Source of the DNA: Pseudomonadaceae bacterium
GTDB taxonomy: Bacteria > Pseudomonadota > Gammaproteobacteria > Pseudomonadales > Azotimanducaceae
Assembly: GCA_024743175.1 (NCBI GenBank)
Contig: JANSXA010000003.1
Coordinates: 372,001 to 436,000, forward strand
DNA length: 64,000 nucleotides
Direction: 5' to 3'
Positions 36,511 to 45,526 of this stretch are shown here, piece by piece. How positions within the stretch are numbered: the stretch's first letter is position 1; each line of letters opens with the position of its first letter. A program made the position numbers and the translations under genes. The notes under the pieces are model-generated. The model did no database searches, was not told the origin of the DNA, and saw only the letters and a list, made by a program, of their open reading frames with translations.

Positions 36511-37767
36511 TTATTTCTTCGGATGCAGGATAACCGGTAGGTCCGTATAGCCGCGCACCAGATTTGATCGAATCCTGACGGGTTCACCGGTGACCTCAAC
36601 ATGATCGAAACGTTTGAGAATTTCTTCCCAGAGGATTCGAATCTGTAATTCGGCCAATCGATTACCCATACAGCGATGGATGCCAAATCCAAACGAGATG
36701 TGTTGTCGGGCGTTTGGCCGATCGATGATAAACCTGTCCGCTTCTGCGAAATGTGAATTATCGCGATTACCAGATGCGTACCACATGACAACCTTGTCAC
36801 CTTTGCGGATTTGTTTGCCTTTGATATCGACATCTTGCAGTGCAGTTCTTCTCATGTAGGCAAGCGGTGTTTGCCAACGAATAACCTCTGCAACCATATT
36901 AGGAATGAGGGAATGATCGTTGTGCAACTTGTCGAACTCTTCTGGAAACTGGTTTAACGCCAGAACGCTGCCCGACATTGAATTTCGAGTTGTGTCATTA
37001 CCACCAACAATCAATAACAGGAGGTTACCCAGGTATTCCATTGGATTGTCGATCATGTCCTTAGTGTTTTCGCCATGTGCAAGCATGGAGATCAGATCGA
37101 GGCTTGGTTCCATCTGCTTACGTTCATGCCAGAGCGATTGAAACCACTCCAGGCATTCGAAAAGGGCGCGCTTTCTTTCGTCGTCTGACATTTCTGTGCT
37201 GGTGGTCGCGTCTGACCAGTAGGTCAACTTGGCCCGGTCTTCAAATGGAAAGGCAAAAAGTGTTGCCAGCATCCGCGTAGTCAGCTCGATAGAGACGTCG
37301 TCGACCCAGTTGAATTCCTGGCCGACAGGTAGGCCATCAAGCACAAGTTCGGTGCGTTCTCGAATCAGCGATTCCATAGCAGCAAGATTGCGCGGGCCAA
37401 CAACTGGGCTTACCGCTTTGCGCTGCACGTCGTGCTTCGGCTGGTCCATGGCGATAAACATCGGCAACTGAAAGTCTTCCGGTGCATCAATGATGGAAAT
37501 CGAGGGCTCTGAGGAAAAAGCGCCATGATTGGTATCGATGGCTTTGATGTCATCGAAGCGAGTGATTGACCAGAAAGGTCCATAACGGCTTTCGCTATGG
37601 TAGTGAATCGGATCTTCGCGTCGCAGACGTTCGAAATAGGGCCAGATTGCATCCTCAACGAACAGGTTGTAGTTGCTGACGTCGAGCTGATCGATTGGTA
37701 GCTCTTCAGCCTGTCGCAACATCGCTTCTCGGACAGTTTCGGGTTGTCGTGCCAGTTGTGAGTTCAT
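36511..37767 (-). CDS. CYP153-family cytochrome P450 (alkane/fatty-acid terminal hydroxylase type)
   Basis: A 418-residue soluble P450. The ATG at 37767 has GAGG 8 nt upstream. CYP153 features: PIHYHSESRYGPFWSITRFD, then LPMFIAMDQPKHDVQRKAVS, I-helix LLLIVGGNDTTRNSMSG, RRTALQD, and the haem loop FGFGIHRCMGNRLAELQ with the thiolate Cys. CYP153 enzymes add oxygen to the terminal carbon of medium-chain alkanes or fatty acids. No ferredoxin or ferredoxin reductase gene is adjacent, so electrons must come from elsewhere. Divergent from a LysR gene with a palindrome between them. Confidence 0.95.
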   Translation of the reverse strand: MNSQLARQPETVREAMLRQAEELPIDQLDVSNYNLFVEDAIWPYFERLRREDPIHYHSESRYGPFWSITRFDDIKAIDTNHGAFSSEPSISIIDAPEDFQLPMFIAMDQPKHDVQRKAVSPVVGPRNLAAMESLIRERTELVLDGLPVGQEFNWVDDVSIELTTRMLATLFAFPFEDRAKLTYWSDATTSTEMSDDERKRALFECLEWFQSLWHERKQMEPSLDLISMLAHGENTKDMIDNPMEYLGNLLLLIVGGNDTTRNSMSGSVLALNQFPEEFDKLHNDHSLIPNMVAEVIRWQTPLAYMRRTALQDVDIKGKQIRKGDKVVMWYASGNRDNSHFAEADRFIIDRPNARQHISFGFGIHRCMGNRLAELQIRILWEEILKRFDHVEVTGEPVRIRSNLVRGYTDLPVILHPKK

Positions 37768-37828
37768 TGGGGTGCCTCGATTGGATGCGCGCATTCTCGG
37801 CAATTATTGTAATTCCATCCAATGGAAA

Positions 37829-37859
37829 ATATTCTATATGCTATTCCTATAGAGAATAT
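37829..37859. promoter_or_regulatory. Operator-like inverted repeat between CYP153 and LysR
   Basis: ATATTCTATA, 9-nt spacer, TATAGAGAATAT: symmetrical apart from one extra base in the right arm, 15 bp before the LysR start. A smaller inverted repeat, TTCCAT-CCA-ATGGAA, lies beside it at 37813-37827, nearer the P450. Both are candidates for LysR binding. Confidence 0.55.
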
Positions 37860-37873
37860 CAGGAGATTGCTTA

Positions 37874-38806
37874 GTGAGTCTTACCACAACTCGACTCCCC
37901 GAAACCCGCAAATTGCGCCACGTAGTTGCTGTTGCGCGAGCGGGGAGCTTCACCGGAGCTACGCAACTGCTTGCGATAACACAATCGGCACTGACAAAGA
38001 GCATTGCCGATATGGAAGCTCAGCTTGGCTATCCATTGTTTGAGCGACTACCCCGAGGTGTCAGGTTAACGCAGGCGGGAGAGCATTTTGTGCAGCGAGC
38101 CGAGCGGTTGCTGTCGGAAATGACTGATCTGATGACAGAAATGCAGGAGATCGCTGATTTGAAGAGTGGTCGCTTGAGACTTGGGGTCGGTCCAGCTGCA
38201 TTCATGGCTTTTCTCGATGACAGCATTCCGACCTTTGCTCAAAACTACCCTGGCATCGAAATCGAAATAAGTACAGGGACGGTTGATGAGATGGCGCGCG
38301 CAGTGATCAATCGTGATGTTGATATCTGTTTTGGTGCAGCCAACTATCTGAAACTCTGGCATGAACTTGAGACAGCAACGCTGGGACCATTGCAGACTTT
38401 TTTTATCGGCAGAAAGGATCATCCTGCCGGTGTAAATCCTTCAGCCGCGAACCTGCTGCAATATCCCGTGATTTTGCCCGCCACTGGTTTGAGTACCGAG
38501 GTTAATCTGGCAGGTGCGTATCGAGCGGCTGGGCTGGCGACGCGCGCACCACACTATATCTGTGACCACTTTCCCGTGATTTTAGAACTGGTGGCGAAAA
38601 CTGATGCCATCTCGCCAGTCGTAACTTTGGGTCCACCTGGTCGTCGATTACGCAGCGGCTATTCCATCTATGAAGATATTGTCGAGCTCGAGCAGCATGA
38701 CCTTGGTTACGCAGTGTCTTCCAGAGATGTTTTGTCGCCACCTGCTGCTGTGTTTTGCGATTTGTTTCTGTCTCAACTCTCTAGTGGGCGTCAGCTTGTA
38801 GTTTAG
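37874..38806 (+). CDS. LysR-family regulator, divergent from CYP153
   Basis: A 310-residue LysR regulator. Helix-turn-helix at about residues 12-70 (LRHVVAVARAGSFTGATQLL, then AITQSALTKSIADMEAQLGY), effector domain at about 95-300. It starts at GTG 37874 with AGGAG 9 nt upstream. Divergent orientation and an intergenic palindrome point to control of the P450 gene. It precedes an acyl-CoA dehydrogenase in the same direction by 46 bp. Confidence 0.92.
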   Translation: MSLTTTRLPETRKLRHVVAVARAGSFTGATQLLAITQSALTKSIADMEAQLGYPLFERLPRGVRLTQAGEHFVQRAERLLSEMTDLMTEMQEIADLKSGRLRLGVGPAAFMAFLDDSIPTFAQNYPGIEIEISTGTVDEMARAVINRDVDICFGAANYLKLWHELETATLGPLQTFFIGRKDHPAGVNPSAANLLQYPVILPATGLSTEVNLAGAYRAAGLATRAPHYICDHFPVILELVAKTDAISPVVTLGPPGRRLRSGYSIYEDIVELEQHDLGYAVSSRDVLSPPAAVFCDLFLSQLSSGRQLVV

Positions 38807-38852
38807 TATTCTTCGCGTCAAACGCAGATGACAAGATGCAGGAGAACAGCTG

Positions 38853-40034
38853 ATGAATGAAGTGGTAACAAACAGGGATGGTGAGTCGATTACAGTTGAG
38901 CAAGAGCGCCAGATTCTGGATTCGATCAATCGATGGCTGGATCGGGATGTTAGGGACAACGTGCTGGAACTCGAACACGCTGACGAATACCCACATGCCA
39001 TGGTTGAGCAGATGAAGGATCTTGGCCTGTTTGGAGCGACTATCTCGCAGAAGTATGGCGGCCTCGGCTTGCCCAGCAGAACCTACTCCAAAATTGTCAG
39101 TACGATTGCAGAAGTCTGGATGTCTCTGACTGGTATCTTTAATTCACATCTGATTATGGCTGCGGCGGTTGAACGTTTTGCCACAGATGCGCAGAAAGAT
39201 CGATTGTTGCCTCGAATTGCCACTGGCGAATTGAGAGGCGGACTTGCGCTGACGGAACCTGATTGCGGTACAGACCTGCAGGCCATTCGCACAGTTGCCC
39301 GACGCGACGGAGATGATTATGTCATCAATGGCACCAAGACCTGGATATCCAATGGTATCGAAGGCAACTGTGTCGCTTTGATGGTTAAAACCGACACTGA
39401 CATTCAGCCGCGCCACAAAGGCATGAGCCTGTTCCTGGCGGAAAAGGGACCAGGGTTTACAGTTGGACGCAAGCTCGAAAAGCTGGGTTACAAAGGTATC
39501 GATTCAGGTGAACTGATTTTTGATAACTACCGGATCTCCGCCGCAAACCTGATCGGTGCGCAAGAAGGTCAGGGGTTTGTGCAGACCATGGGTGGGCTTG
39601 AACTAGGGCGCATCAACGTGGCGGCGCGGGGTGTAGGGGTTGCCAACGCGGCGCTGAAAGATGCAACCAGCTATGCACAGGTGCGAGAAACCATGGGCAA
39701 GCCGATAGGGCAACACCAGGCGATACAGCTGAAGCTAGGTGATATGGCGACGCGCTGCGAGGCTGCAAGGTTGCTCGTTGAAAGTGCAGCAACAGCTTAT
39801 GACCGCGGCGAGCGTTGTGATATGGAAGCCGGCATGGCGAAGCTGTTTGCTTCTGAAGCGGCTATGGAGAACGCCTCTGAGTGCATGCGAATTCACGGGG
39901 CTTACGGTTATTCCAAGGAATACCATGTGGAGCGCTATTATCGTGATGCGCCACTGATGTGTATTGGTGAGGGCACCAATGAAATGCAGCGCATTATTAT
40001 TGCCCGCCAGCAGATGGCAAGAAATCCTGTCTGA
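38853..40034 (+). CDS. Acyl-CoA dehydrogenase
   Basis: A 393-residue flavoenzyme that introduces the 2,3-double bond in acyl-CoA. Signatures: LTEPDCGTDLQAIRTVARRD, then YVINGTKTWISNGIEGNCVA, and at the C-terminus YRDAPLMCIGEGTNEMQRII, where Glu in GEGTNE is the usual catalytic base position of several ACAD subfamilies. CAGGAGA lies upstream of the ATG. It follows the LysR gene and could be cotranscribed; with CYP153 it fits aliphatic oxidation. Confidence 0.94.
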   Translation: MNEVVTNRDGESITVEQERQILDSINRWLDRDVRDNVLELEHADEYPHAMVEQMKDLGLFGATISQKYGGLGLPSRTYSKIVSTIAEVWMSLTGIFNSHLIMAAAVERFATDAQKDRLLPRIATGELRGGLALTEPDCGTDLQAIRTVARRDGDDYVINGTKTWISNGIEGNCVALMVKTDTDIQPRHKGMSLFLAEKGPGFTVGRKLEKLGYKGIDSGELIFDNYRISAANLIGAQEGQGFVQTMGGLELGRINVAARGVGVANAALKDATSYAQVRETMGKPIGQHQAIQLKLGDMATRCEAARLLVESAATAYDRGERCDMEAGMAKLFASEAAMENASECMRIHGAYGYSKEYHVERYYRDAPLMCIGEGTNEMQRIIIARQQMARNPV

Positions 40035-40139
40035 CAGGGGGTGTTCGTATGCAGCCACTACTCTACAGCAATGATGTTCCATGTTCGTGTGCAGAGAGGT
40101 AGCATTAAGTCCAGCTAACAAGCGGCGCGCCTTTTACCC

Positions 40140-41438
40140 GTGAGTAAACACAACCGACAGATCCGACAGGAAATCAGTCAGTGGCAGCGGGAAGGTCTGA
40201 TTACCGCACAGCAGGCGGATGTGCTGCTGTTGCGCTATCCACAGGGTGATACTCGAGAGTGGAGCCGGATTGTGCCGATGGCAGCTGGGGCGGTCATTTT
40301 CGGTTTAGGTGTCATCCTGTTTTTCGCCTACAACTGGGAAGCCATGCATCGCCTCATCAAGCTGAGTTTTATCGGTGCAGGCCTGGCTGCTCTGCATGGC
40401 GCTGGTATCTACTACGGTCGGCGTTCGAAAAGTCGTGCCTTGAGCGACAGCCTGCATCTCGCCGGAACGATGTTCTTCGGCGCCGGTATATGGTTGATCG
40501 CGCAGATTTACCACATCGACGAGCACTATCCCAACGCGTTTTTATTGTGGAGCGGCATCGCGCTTGCCATGGCCTGGACAATGCCGTCGGTCGCGCATGG
40601 ATTGCTAGCGGTGGCGCTGGCTTTCATGTGGGGGTGTTTTGAGATTTTTGATTTTAGCCATGCGCAGCATCCTGCCAGTTGGGCGGTCGCGTTGGGCACC
40701 ATACCGTTAGCACTCTGGTTGCGCTCGAACGTGCTGATGTTCTTCTCAGTGACCGCCTTCGTGCTGTTGCATGGATTCAGCTTAATCAACGTCGACGACG
40801 ACCTGGTGTTCACCGCCATGGTGATGCTGGGTTCGGCTATGCTGGCGGGCGCAAAGTTGATCCAAGACCAGCGCAGCCTGGACGCTTTCAAACCCGAAGA
40901 AGTTTTGCGCAGGTTGGGGCTGGTGGTCTGGATTCTGATGGTGTTCATAGGCACATTTGCGAACAACAGTTTTGGTGGCATGAATGATCTACCTGGTGAG
41001 TTCTGGGGTTGGGTGTTCTGGGGCGGACCGGTGTTGCTGGCTGTTGTCTCGTGGATCTGGGTTTACGCCGCAGGGCTTGCCAGTAAAACTCCGTCGGAGG
41101 GGATCGAATCCGCGACGGTAGTTGCGGCCATGGTTGTGCTTTTGATGGCCAACTTCAGTGCAGACATGGAAGGATTGGCCTGGGTTGTATTCAATCTGGC
41201 CTTCCTGGTTTTCGCTGGCGTGATGCTCAGTCGCGGACTGAACGAAGTGCGCTGGGGGCTGACCTCTGTGGGTACGCTGATGCTGGCTGCTTTTGTGTTC
41301 GCCCGATTCCTGGATTTGTTCGATAGTCTGCTGGCGCGTTCTGCGGTATTTGTTGTGGTTGGCGTCGGCTTGTTTGTGGTTGGTCAGATGTTCAGCCGCC
41401 GCAAGCAGCGTCTGCAGGAGCCTGCTGCCGATGCTTAA
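40140..41438 (+). CDS. DUF2157 membrane protein
   Basis: A 432-residue inner-membrane protein beginning with a soluble helix-rich stretch of about 40 residues (QEISQWQREGLITAQQADVL), then about twelve hydrophobic helices. This is the DUF2157 pattern. Start GTG 40140. Its last 8 nt overlap the GDYXXLXY gene, with which it occurs widely, so the two products probably work together. Function unknown. Confidence 0.88.
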   Translation: MSKHNRQIRQEISQWQREGLITAQQADVLLLRYPQGDTREWSRIVPMAAGAVIFGLGVILFFAYNWEAMHRLIKLSFIGAGLAALHGAGIYYGRRSKSRALSDSLHLAGTMFFGAGIWLIAQIYHIDEHYPNAFLLWSGIALAMAWTMPSVAHGLLAVALAFMWGCFEIFDFSHAQHPASWAVALGTIPLALWLRSNVLMFFSVTAFVLLHGFSLINVDDDLVFTAMVMLGSAMLAGAKLIQDQRSLDAFKPEEVLRRLGLVVWILMVFIGTFANNSFGGMNDLPGEFWGWVFWGGPVLLAVVSWIWVYAAGLASKTPSEGIESATVVAAMVVLLMANFSADMEGLAWVVFNLAFLVFAGVMLSRGLNEVRWGLTSVGTLMLAAFVFARFLDLFDSLLARSAVFVVVGVGLFVVGQMFSRRKQRLQEPAADA

Positions 41439-42420
41439 ACGCGCGTTCTATGTGGTTGTCGCACTGCAGTTTGCCGTGCTGGCATACATGGCGGGTAACC
41501 GTGAGTTCATCCGCACTTACGGCGACGAAGTGTGGCTGCCTACAGCTCCGATTGACCCGCGCGATCCGTTCCGCGGCGACTTCGTGCGGCTGAGCTATGC
41601 CATCAACAAAGCGCCGGCTCCGGCAGCCCTACAGCACGACAACGAGTCGCTCAAGGGTTCTGTTGTCTACGCGCAGCTGCAGGAAGCTGCACGCGGTACC
41701 TTTGAGTTTGTTGGACTTCGATCCGACCCGCCGTCGACGGGAACTTACCTGAAAGGCAGGTTAACCGGACAGCAGTTGTGGCGTGGTACCCACGCCGACG
41801 TCAGATACGGCATAGAGCAACTCTTTGTGCAACAAGGGCGTGGACGGGAGATAGAAGCGAAGCGGGGCACCCGGAACGAAATACAAGTGCCGATGGAGGT
41901 TTTGGTGGCTATCGGTGGCGACGGCAGCGGTCTGATCAAAGACTACCGCTGGGGTCAGCTGGGCGCGCAGCTCCAGGTTGTTCGCAGCAATCGGCGTGAT
42001 CCTTCTGGTGGCCCGCAAGATCCGGACCTGCCGCTGAGTCCGAAACTTCGATATACCCTGGCCAATGTCTCAAACGAGCCCGTTGTGATTAATGAATCTC
42101 CAGAGTACTGTCAATTTGTACTGGTCTCAGCGTTCGATCCGACCCATACGCCAATATCGACTCCGCAGAGATGTGTCGATAGGTTTCCAGCCACTTCACG
42201 ACGTCTGGCGCCTGGTGAGGAAGCCAGTTATGACATTGATCTCGCTTTGCCGCTCTGGCGAGTGCAGATCGAAGGCCGTAGAGGTGAATTAGGTGTGCTT
42301 TTCGACGACTGGAATGAGCTGTTCCGGCTGGTTTATCGCTCGGCTGATGATGATGACGCTGATGTGTGGCAGGGGCAGTTGCCGTCTCAGGCGTTCAGCG
42401 TGATGGGACGGATTGACTGA
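41431..42420 (+). CDS. GDYXXLXY-domain exported protein
   Basis: A 329-residue protein with one N-terminal membrane helix (AFYVVVALQFAVLAYMAGN) and the family signature DPRDPFRGDFVRLSYAI. It starts at ATG 41431 inside the end of the DUF2157 gene. The second half (about 170-320) is beta-rich and resembles no family I can name; the protein is longer than many GDYXXLXY proteins (about 180). Probably periplasmic and anchored. Confidence 0.85.
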   Translation: MLKRAFYVVVALQFAVLAYMAGNREFIRTYGDEVWLPTAPIDPRDPFRGDFVRLSYAINKAPAPAALQHDNESLKGSVVYAQLQEAARGTFEFVGLRSDPPSTGTYLKGRLTGQQLWRGTHADVRYGIEQLFVQQGRGREIEAKRGTRNEIQVPMEVLVAIGGDGSGLIKDYRWGQLGAQLQVVRSNRRDPSGGPQDPDLPLSPKLRYTLANVSNEPVVINESPEYCQFVLVSAFDPTHTPISTPQRCVDRFPATSRRLAPGEEASYDIDLALPLWRVQIEGRRGELGVLFDDWNELFRLVYRSADDDDADVWQGQLPSQAFSVMGRID

Positions 42421-42527
42421 AGTGAATCGATCCTGACACACGCCCGGAACATGCACAGTGTTGTCACCATCAAAATTAACAGCAGTCCAAACATAACAAC
42501 TATCATGACCGCGATCTGAGAGCTCAT
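42387..42527 (-). CDS. Possible small membrane protein (46 aa)
   Basis: Minus-strand frame from ATG 42527: MSSQIAVMIVVMFGLLLILM, then VTTLCMFRACVRIDSLQSIR, PITLNA. It has one membrane helix followed by Arg/Cys residues. There is no good ribosome-binding site and it overlaps the 3' end of the opposite gene by 34 bp, so this is tentative. Confidence 0.3.
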   Translation of the reverse strand: MSSQIAVMIVVMFGLLLILMVTTLCMFRACVRIDSLQSIRPITLNA

Positions 42528-42580
42528 TCTGTTTTGCCGTCCTCTATGCAACCAACAAAGCGCATATGCTAATCCTGATT

Positions 42581-42958
42581 CTAAGCTTCAGGATTAGCTT
42601 GTTCAGATGAGGGCGGACTCGGAAGTCTTGCCGAGTCGAAAATCAACGTGACAGAAGTCAATGCACCGTTTTCTACACGCAATCGCTCGGCCATGGAAAT
42701 CGGTCCTCCCGGCGCACCCAAATCAAGATCGTAGAAAGTCGAAACGGTTTCACCTTGAAAAATCTGGTCGTTAATATGCAGACTTTTAACACTCTTAAAA
42801 AGAGCGGTGAGTGCTGATCTAAAAGCGTCTGCATCCGTCAGGGTGAATCTGGGTGAAACGAATGTGAGGTCGTTGTGCATAGGTACTTCATCAACTGAAT
42901 GAGTGCCTTCAAACGCTGCATAGTAAGTGTTAGCTACCGAAGTTGTATTGTGCTGCAT
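42581..42958 (-). CDS. NTF2-like (SnoaL-fold) protein
   Basis: A 125-residue cytosolic protein with the cone-shaped NTF2 pattern: VANTYYAAFEGTHSVDEVPM, then DLTFVSPRFTLTDADAFRSA, ending MAERLRVENGALTSVTLIFD. Such folds act as small isomerases or hydrolases or just bind ligands; no catalytic residue is assignable. It follows the MAPEG gene by 49 bp in the same direction, so it may share its TetR control. Confidence 0.82.
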   Translation of the reverse strand: MQHNTTSVANTYYAAFEGTHSVDEVPMHNDLTFVSPRFTLTDADAFRSALTALFKSVKSLHINDQIFQGETVSTFYDLDLGAPGGPISMAERLRVENGALTSVTLIFDSARLPSPPSSEQANPEA

Positions 42959-43007
42959 AGTTATGGTCCCTAATCTAATTGTGTTTTAACAATGTTCTTG
43001 GTCGCGA

Positions 43008-43412
43008 CTACGGAGAAAACGGCAGCGCGAAGAAGCTGGCTGCCAGCAGTACCGCCCACGTAGAGAAAGCACCACAGATGCGGCCCACAAAATACATCCG
43101 TGTGCCAACCGCAGAAAGCATGCCGATGGGGTGGAGCACTCGGGCAGCCAACAAAGTCCCCATTAACATGTGAATGCGTAGCTCTGGTTGCCCCAACATT
43201 TCTAGTCCCGCGACAAGCAGGCAAATTAGAGGCACCCATTCAGCGAAGTTACCGTGCGCGCGAATTGCATGAAGCAGGTGTTCATTGCCGCCGTCGCCAT
43301 ATGGGGTGTCCAATTTTATGCGAAGCACAACCACAACGAGTGAGAGAGCGGCATAAAGGACGCCAAAGATGGCGAGATAAGCCAGCGTGAGCTCCGGAGC
43401 TTGGATTGTCAT
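43008..43412 (-). CDS. MAPEG-family membrane protein
   Basis: A 134-residue protein with four membrane helices and the MAPEG signature in the second (EHLLHAIRAHGNFAEWVPLI). The family includes glutathione-dependent membrane enzymes, but bacterial short forms are mostly uncharacterised. It is divergent from a TetR gene with 72 bp between, holding a palindrome. Confidence 0.88.
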   Translation of the reverse strand: MTIQAPELTLAYLAIFGVLYAALSLVVVVLRIKLDTPYGDGGNEHLLHAIRAHGNFAEWVPLICLLVAGLEMLGQPELRIHMLMGTLLAARVLHPIGMLSAVGTRMYFVGRICGAFSTWAVLLAASFFALPFSP

Positions 43413-43442
43413 GAGTTTATCAATTTATAATATGATGAATAA

Positions 43443-43459
43443 CATATAATAGATATATG
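43443..43459. promoter_or_regulatory. Candidate TetR operator
   Basis: CATATA-ATAGA-TATATG, a perfect 6-bp inverted repeat in the middle of the 72-bp gap between the MAPEG and TetR starts. AT-richness makes chance symmetry likelier than at GC-rich sites. Confidence 0.45.
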
Positions 43460-43484
43460 ATACATAACATGCAACACTGGCAGT

Positions 43485-44066
43485 ATGAGATATTCCAAGG
43501 AACATAAGTCGGAAACACGAGCGCGAATCGTTGCAACCGCAGCGCCGTTGTTTAGGAAATTTGGTTTCAGCGCGGTTAGCGTTGACAAATTGATGAATGC
43601 AGCCAACTTAACGCGTGGTGGCTTTTACGCTCACTTCGAGTCAAAGGAAGCGCTCATCGAAGAGCTTCTGTCCCGTGATGCCGGACTGGTTCGAATGCTC
43701 GGAGAGCGTGAAGGGAAAGCCCGCCAGTCCCTGAACGCAGACGCGCTGCGCATTTTGAGTGACTATCTAGACGCTGATAACCTCGAAGAAATAGTCGAAG
43801 GGTGTCCTCTTGCAACAATGCCTGTTGATGCATCTCGCAGCTCACATCGACTTCGATCAGCATATGGGAATCGTTTTCACAAGCTGATAGAGCAACTGAG
43901 GCGTGGTCTTGGGAAGAGCAAAAGAGACGAGGAAAAGGCGATTGCAGTGGCTGTGCTTGCTGTTGGTGGAGTTCTGTTCGCAAGAGCGAGTGCCTCAAAC
44001 AAGGAAGCAGTTAAGATAGAAGAAGCTTGTTACAAACAGATTTCGCGACTCCTGGGTGATTCTTAG
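43485..44066 (+). CDS. TetR-family regulator
   Basis: A 193-residue repressor-type protein. HTH at about residues 10-55 (ETRARIVATAAPLFRKFGFS, then LTRGGFYAHFESKEALIEEL), C-terminal ligand-binding helices with GCPLATMPVDASRSS. Divergent from MAPEG/NTF2-like genes, which it probably represses, and 12 bp upstream of a lipoprotein gene. Confidence 0.93.
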   Translation: MRYSKEHKSETRARIVATAAPLFRKFGFSAVSVDKLMNAANLTRGGFYAHFESKEALIEELLSRDAGLVRMLGEREGKARQSLNADALRILSDYLDADNLEEIVEGCPLATMPVDASRSSHRLRSAYGNRFHKLIEQLRRGLGKSKRDEEKAIAVAVLAVGGVLFARASASNKEAVKIEEACYKQISRLLGDS

Positions 44067-44078
44067 GCCTTCTGATTT

Positions 44079-44645
44079 ATGCGCCTATCACTTCTTATAT
44101 TACTAACACTCCTCGTAGTTGGCTGTTCGTCTCAAAAACACTTCAGTCAGGAACCCGAGGCAACCCGAGAGGTCATCCTGGGAACGGAAGTCTCCATCGA
44201 GTCCTGCAATAGCTACTTGTTCATTCCGCGAATCGAGCTTGGTCCTGACGCGATTTGCGTGAACGTGTTTTCCCCAGAGCGCTCTAAGGAGTTTGGGGTA
44301 GATCTCTCGGCGTCGTCGATAGCGTTCGACGATGAACCTGCACAACAGTTGGTAGAGCTGCTGCCAGAGAACAATGTAAGCAGTAAATCCAATCTTTTGA
44401 CCGCCAAGATCAGGCGCGGCCACATTGCTCGCTATAGTGCTGTAAGAGACGGTGTGCCGAGAGTAGTTGTTCTGTTTCCAGCGGATGCAGTCCATAGCAG
44501 CGCGGAGCAAGTGAAAGTGAGTCCAATCGGAACAAGAACAGTGAACCTCGAGTTGTTGTTTACCGATGGTGAACAGCAGCATCTAGACCAGCGCGTTTTT
44601 TCGATTGTCAGCCAAAGAAAAAGTTATTCTCTTTTAGACCTGTAA
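44079..44645 (+). CDS. Putative lipoprotein
   Basis: A 188-residue precursor with a lipobox LVVGC (Cys16) followed by SSQKHFSQ, so outer-membrane anchoring is likely. Beta-rich mature part with no family recognised. It starts 12 bp after the TetR gene and is probably cotranscribed. Confidence 0.75.
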   Translation: MRLSLLILLTLLVVGCSSQKHFSQEPEATREVILGTEVSIESCNSYLFIPRIELGPDAICVNVFSPERSKEFGVDLSASSIAFDDEPAQQLVELLPENNVSSKSNLLTAKIRRGHIARYSAVRDGVPRVVVLFPADAVHSSAEQVKVSPIGTRTVNLELLFTDGEQQHLDQRVFSIVSQRKSYSLLDL

Positions 44646-44803
44646 ATGTCGGTTCGAGGGAGTTCTACTTCTTTTACTACGCCGGCCCATCTATAGTACG
44701 CTTCATTACCAGTGCCGCCGGAAATCATGTCGACACTCTGCTGCATTTTCTGATTATCCGAGTGCTCCTTACGCGGACTGGCTTCGATAAACAGAAGTTT
44801 CAT
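44624..44803 (-). CDS. Short protein with an AzoR-like N-terminus (59 aa)
   Basis: ATG 44803 (AAGG upstream) gives MKLLFIEASPRKEHSDNQKM, then QQSVDMISGGTGNEAYYRWA, GVVKEVELPRTDIYRSKRE. The opening MKLLFIEASPRKE is that of flavodoxin-like quinone reductases of the AzoR type, but the remainder does not continue the family. It follows the VOC gene by 27 bp. It is either a gene fusion remnant or a short protein of unknown role. Confidence 0.45.
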   Translation of the reverse strand: MKLLFIEASPRKEHSDNQKMQQSVDMISGGTGNEAYYRWAGVVKEVELPRTDIYRSKRE

Positions 44804-44830
44804 AGCTGACCTTAATCTCTCTGCCAGGCG

Positions 44831-45526
44831 TTACAGACCGCTTGGGCTGGGTGGTGCGCTCTCTACGCTGTTGAGCATCGCTTCATCTGGCGCTTGAGCA
44901 ATCATTTCCAGTGCACCTTTGGGGTAGACCATCTGTGGTTTGCTCGGATCAACGGCTGGGTTGGGTAGCGGATCATTGTCGTTGCTGTATTCGGCGGGTG
45001 CCATGTAACGCTTGAGTTCGTCTTCATTGATACCGGCGAGGCCAACAACTTCCGGGTCGATCCAGGTGCCTTTCAGATCCAGCGGTGAGTCGGCCGCACC
45101 ACTAGTAGATATTTCCAGGGCCAGGTTTTCAGGGCCGGCAAAATAAATGGAATGACACATGCCGTGATTCAACGGACCCATGACGACAATGCCACGAGAA
45201 CGGATGCGGTCCCGCATCGCTAACAAGTCCTCCAGAGTATCAACGTTGAAGGCAATGTGCTGCATGGTGCCCGGCGCAGAAGCATTGCCGGCATTTCCAG
45301 AGTGGGTTTGCCCAATCACAGTTTCAATGTCTTTGTTCTCTTCTTTGAAGACAAAGGCAACGGCCGCCTCACCCATCTTCATGAAGCCGTGAAAAGTGTT
45401 TTCTACACCGTGCATCCAGTACAGGGCGACCAACTCCATACCCAGGACGTCGGAAAAGTATTCGATCTGTCCTTTCATATCGCCGGTGGAAATGGCGACG
45501 TGGTGCAGTCCATTTGGTTGAAGCAT
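44831..45526 (-). CDS. VOC-superfamily metalloenzyme
   Basis: A 231-residue protein of the glyoxalase/extradiol dioxygenase superfamily. Metal-ligand positions fit LHHVAISTGDM (His near residue 9), MQHIAFNVDTLED (second His) and LALEISTSG (Glu). The unusual C-terminal tail of about 80 residues (Pro-rich, KGALEMIAQAPDEAMLN) is not part of the VOC core. The substrate is unknown. Confidence 0.88.
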   Translation of the reverse strand: MLQPNGLHHVAISTGDMKGQIEYFSDVLGMELVALYWMHGVENTFHGFMKMGEAAVAFVFKEENKDIETVIGQTHSGNAGNASAPGTMQHIAFNVDTLEDLLAMRDRIRSRGIVVMGPLNHGMCHSIYFAGPENLALEISTSGAADSPLDLKGTWIDPEVVGLAGINEDELKRYMAPAEYSNDNDPLPNPAVDPSKPQMVYPKGALEMIAQAPDEAMLNSVESAPPSPSGL

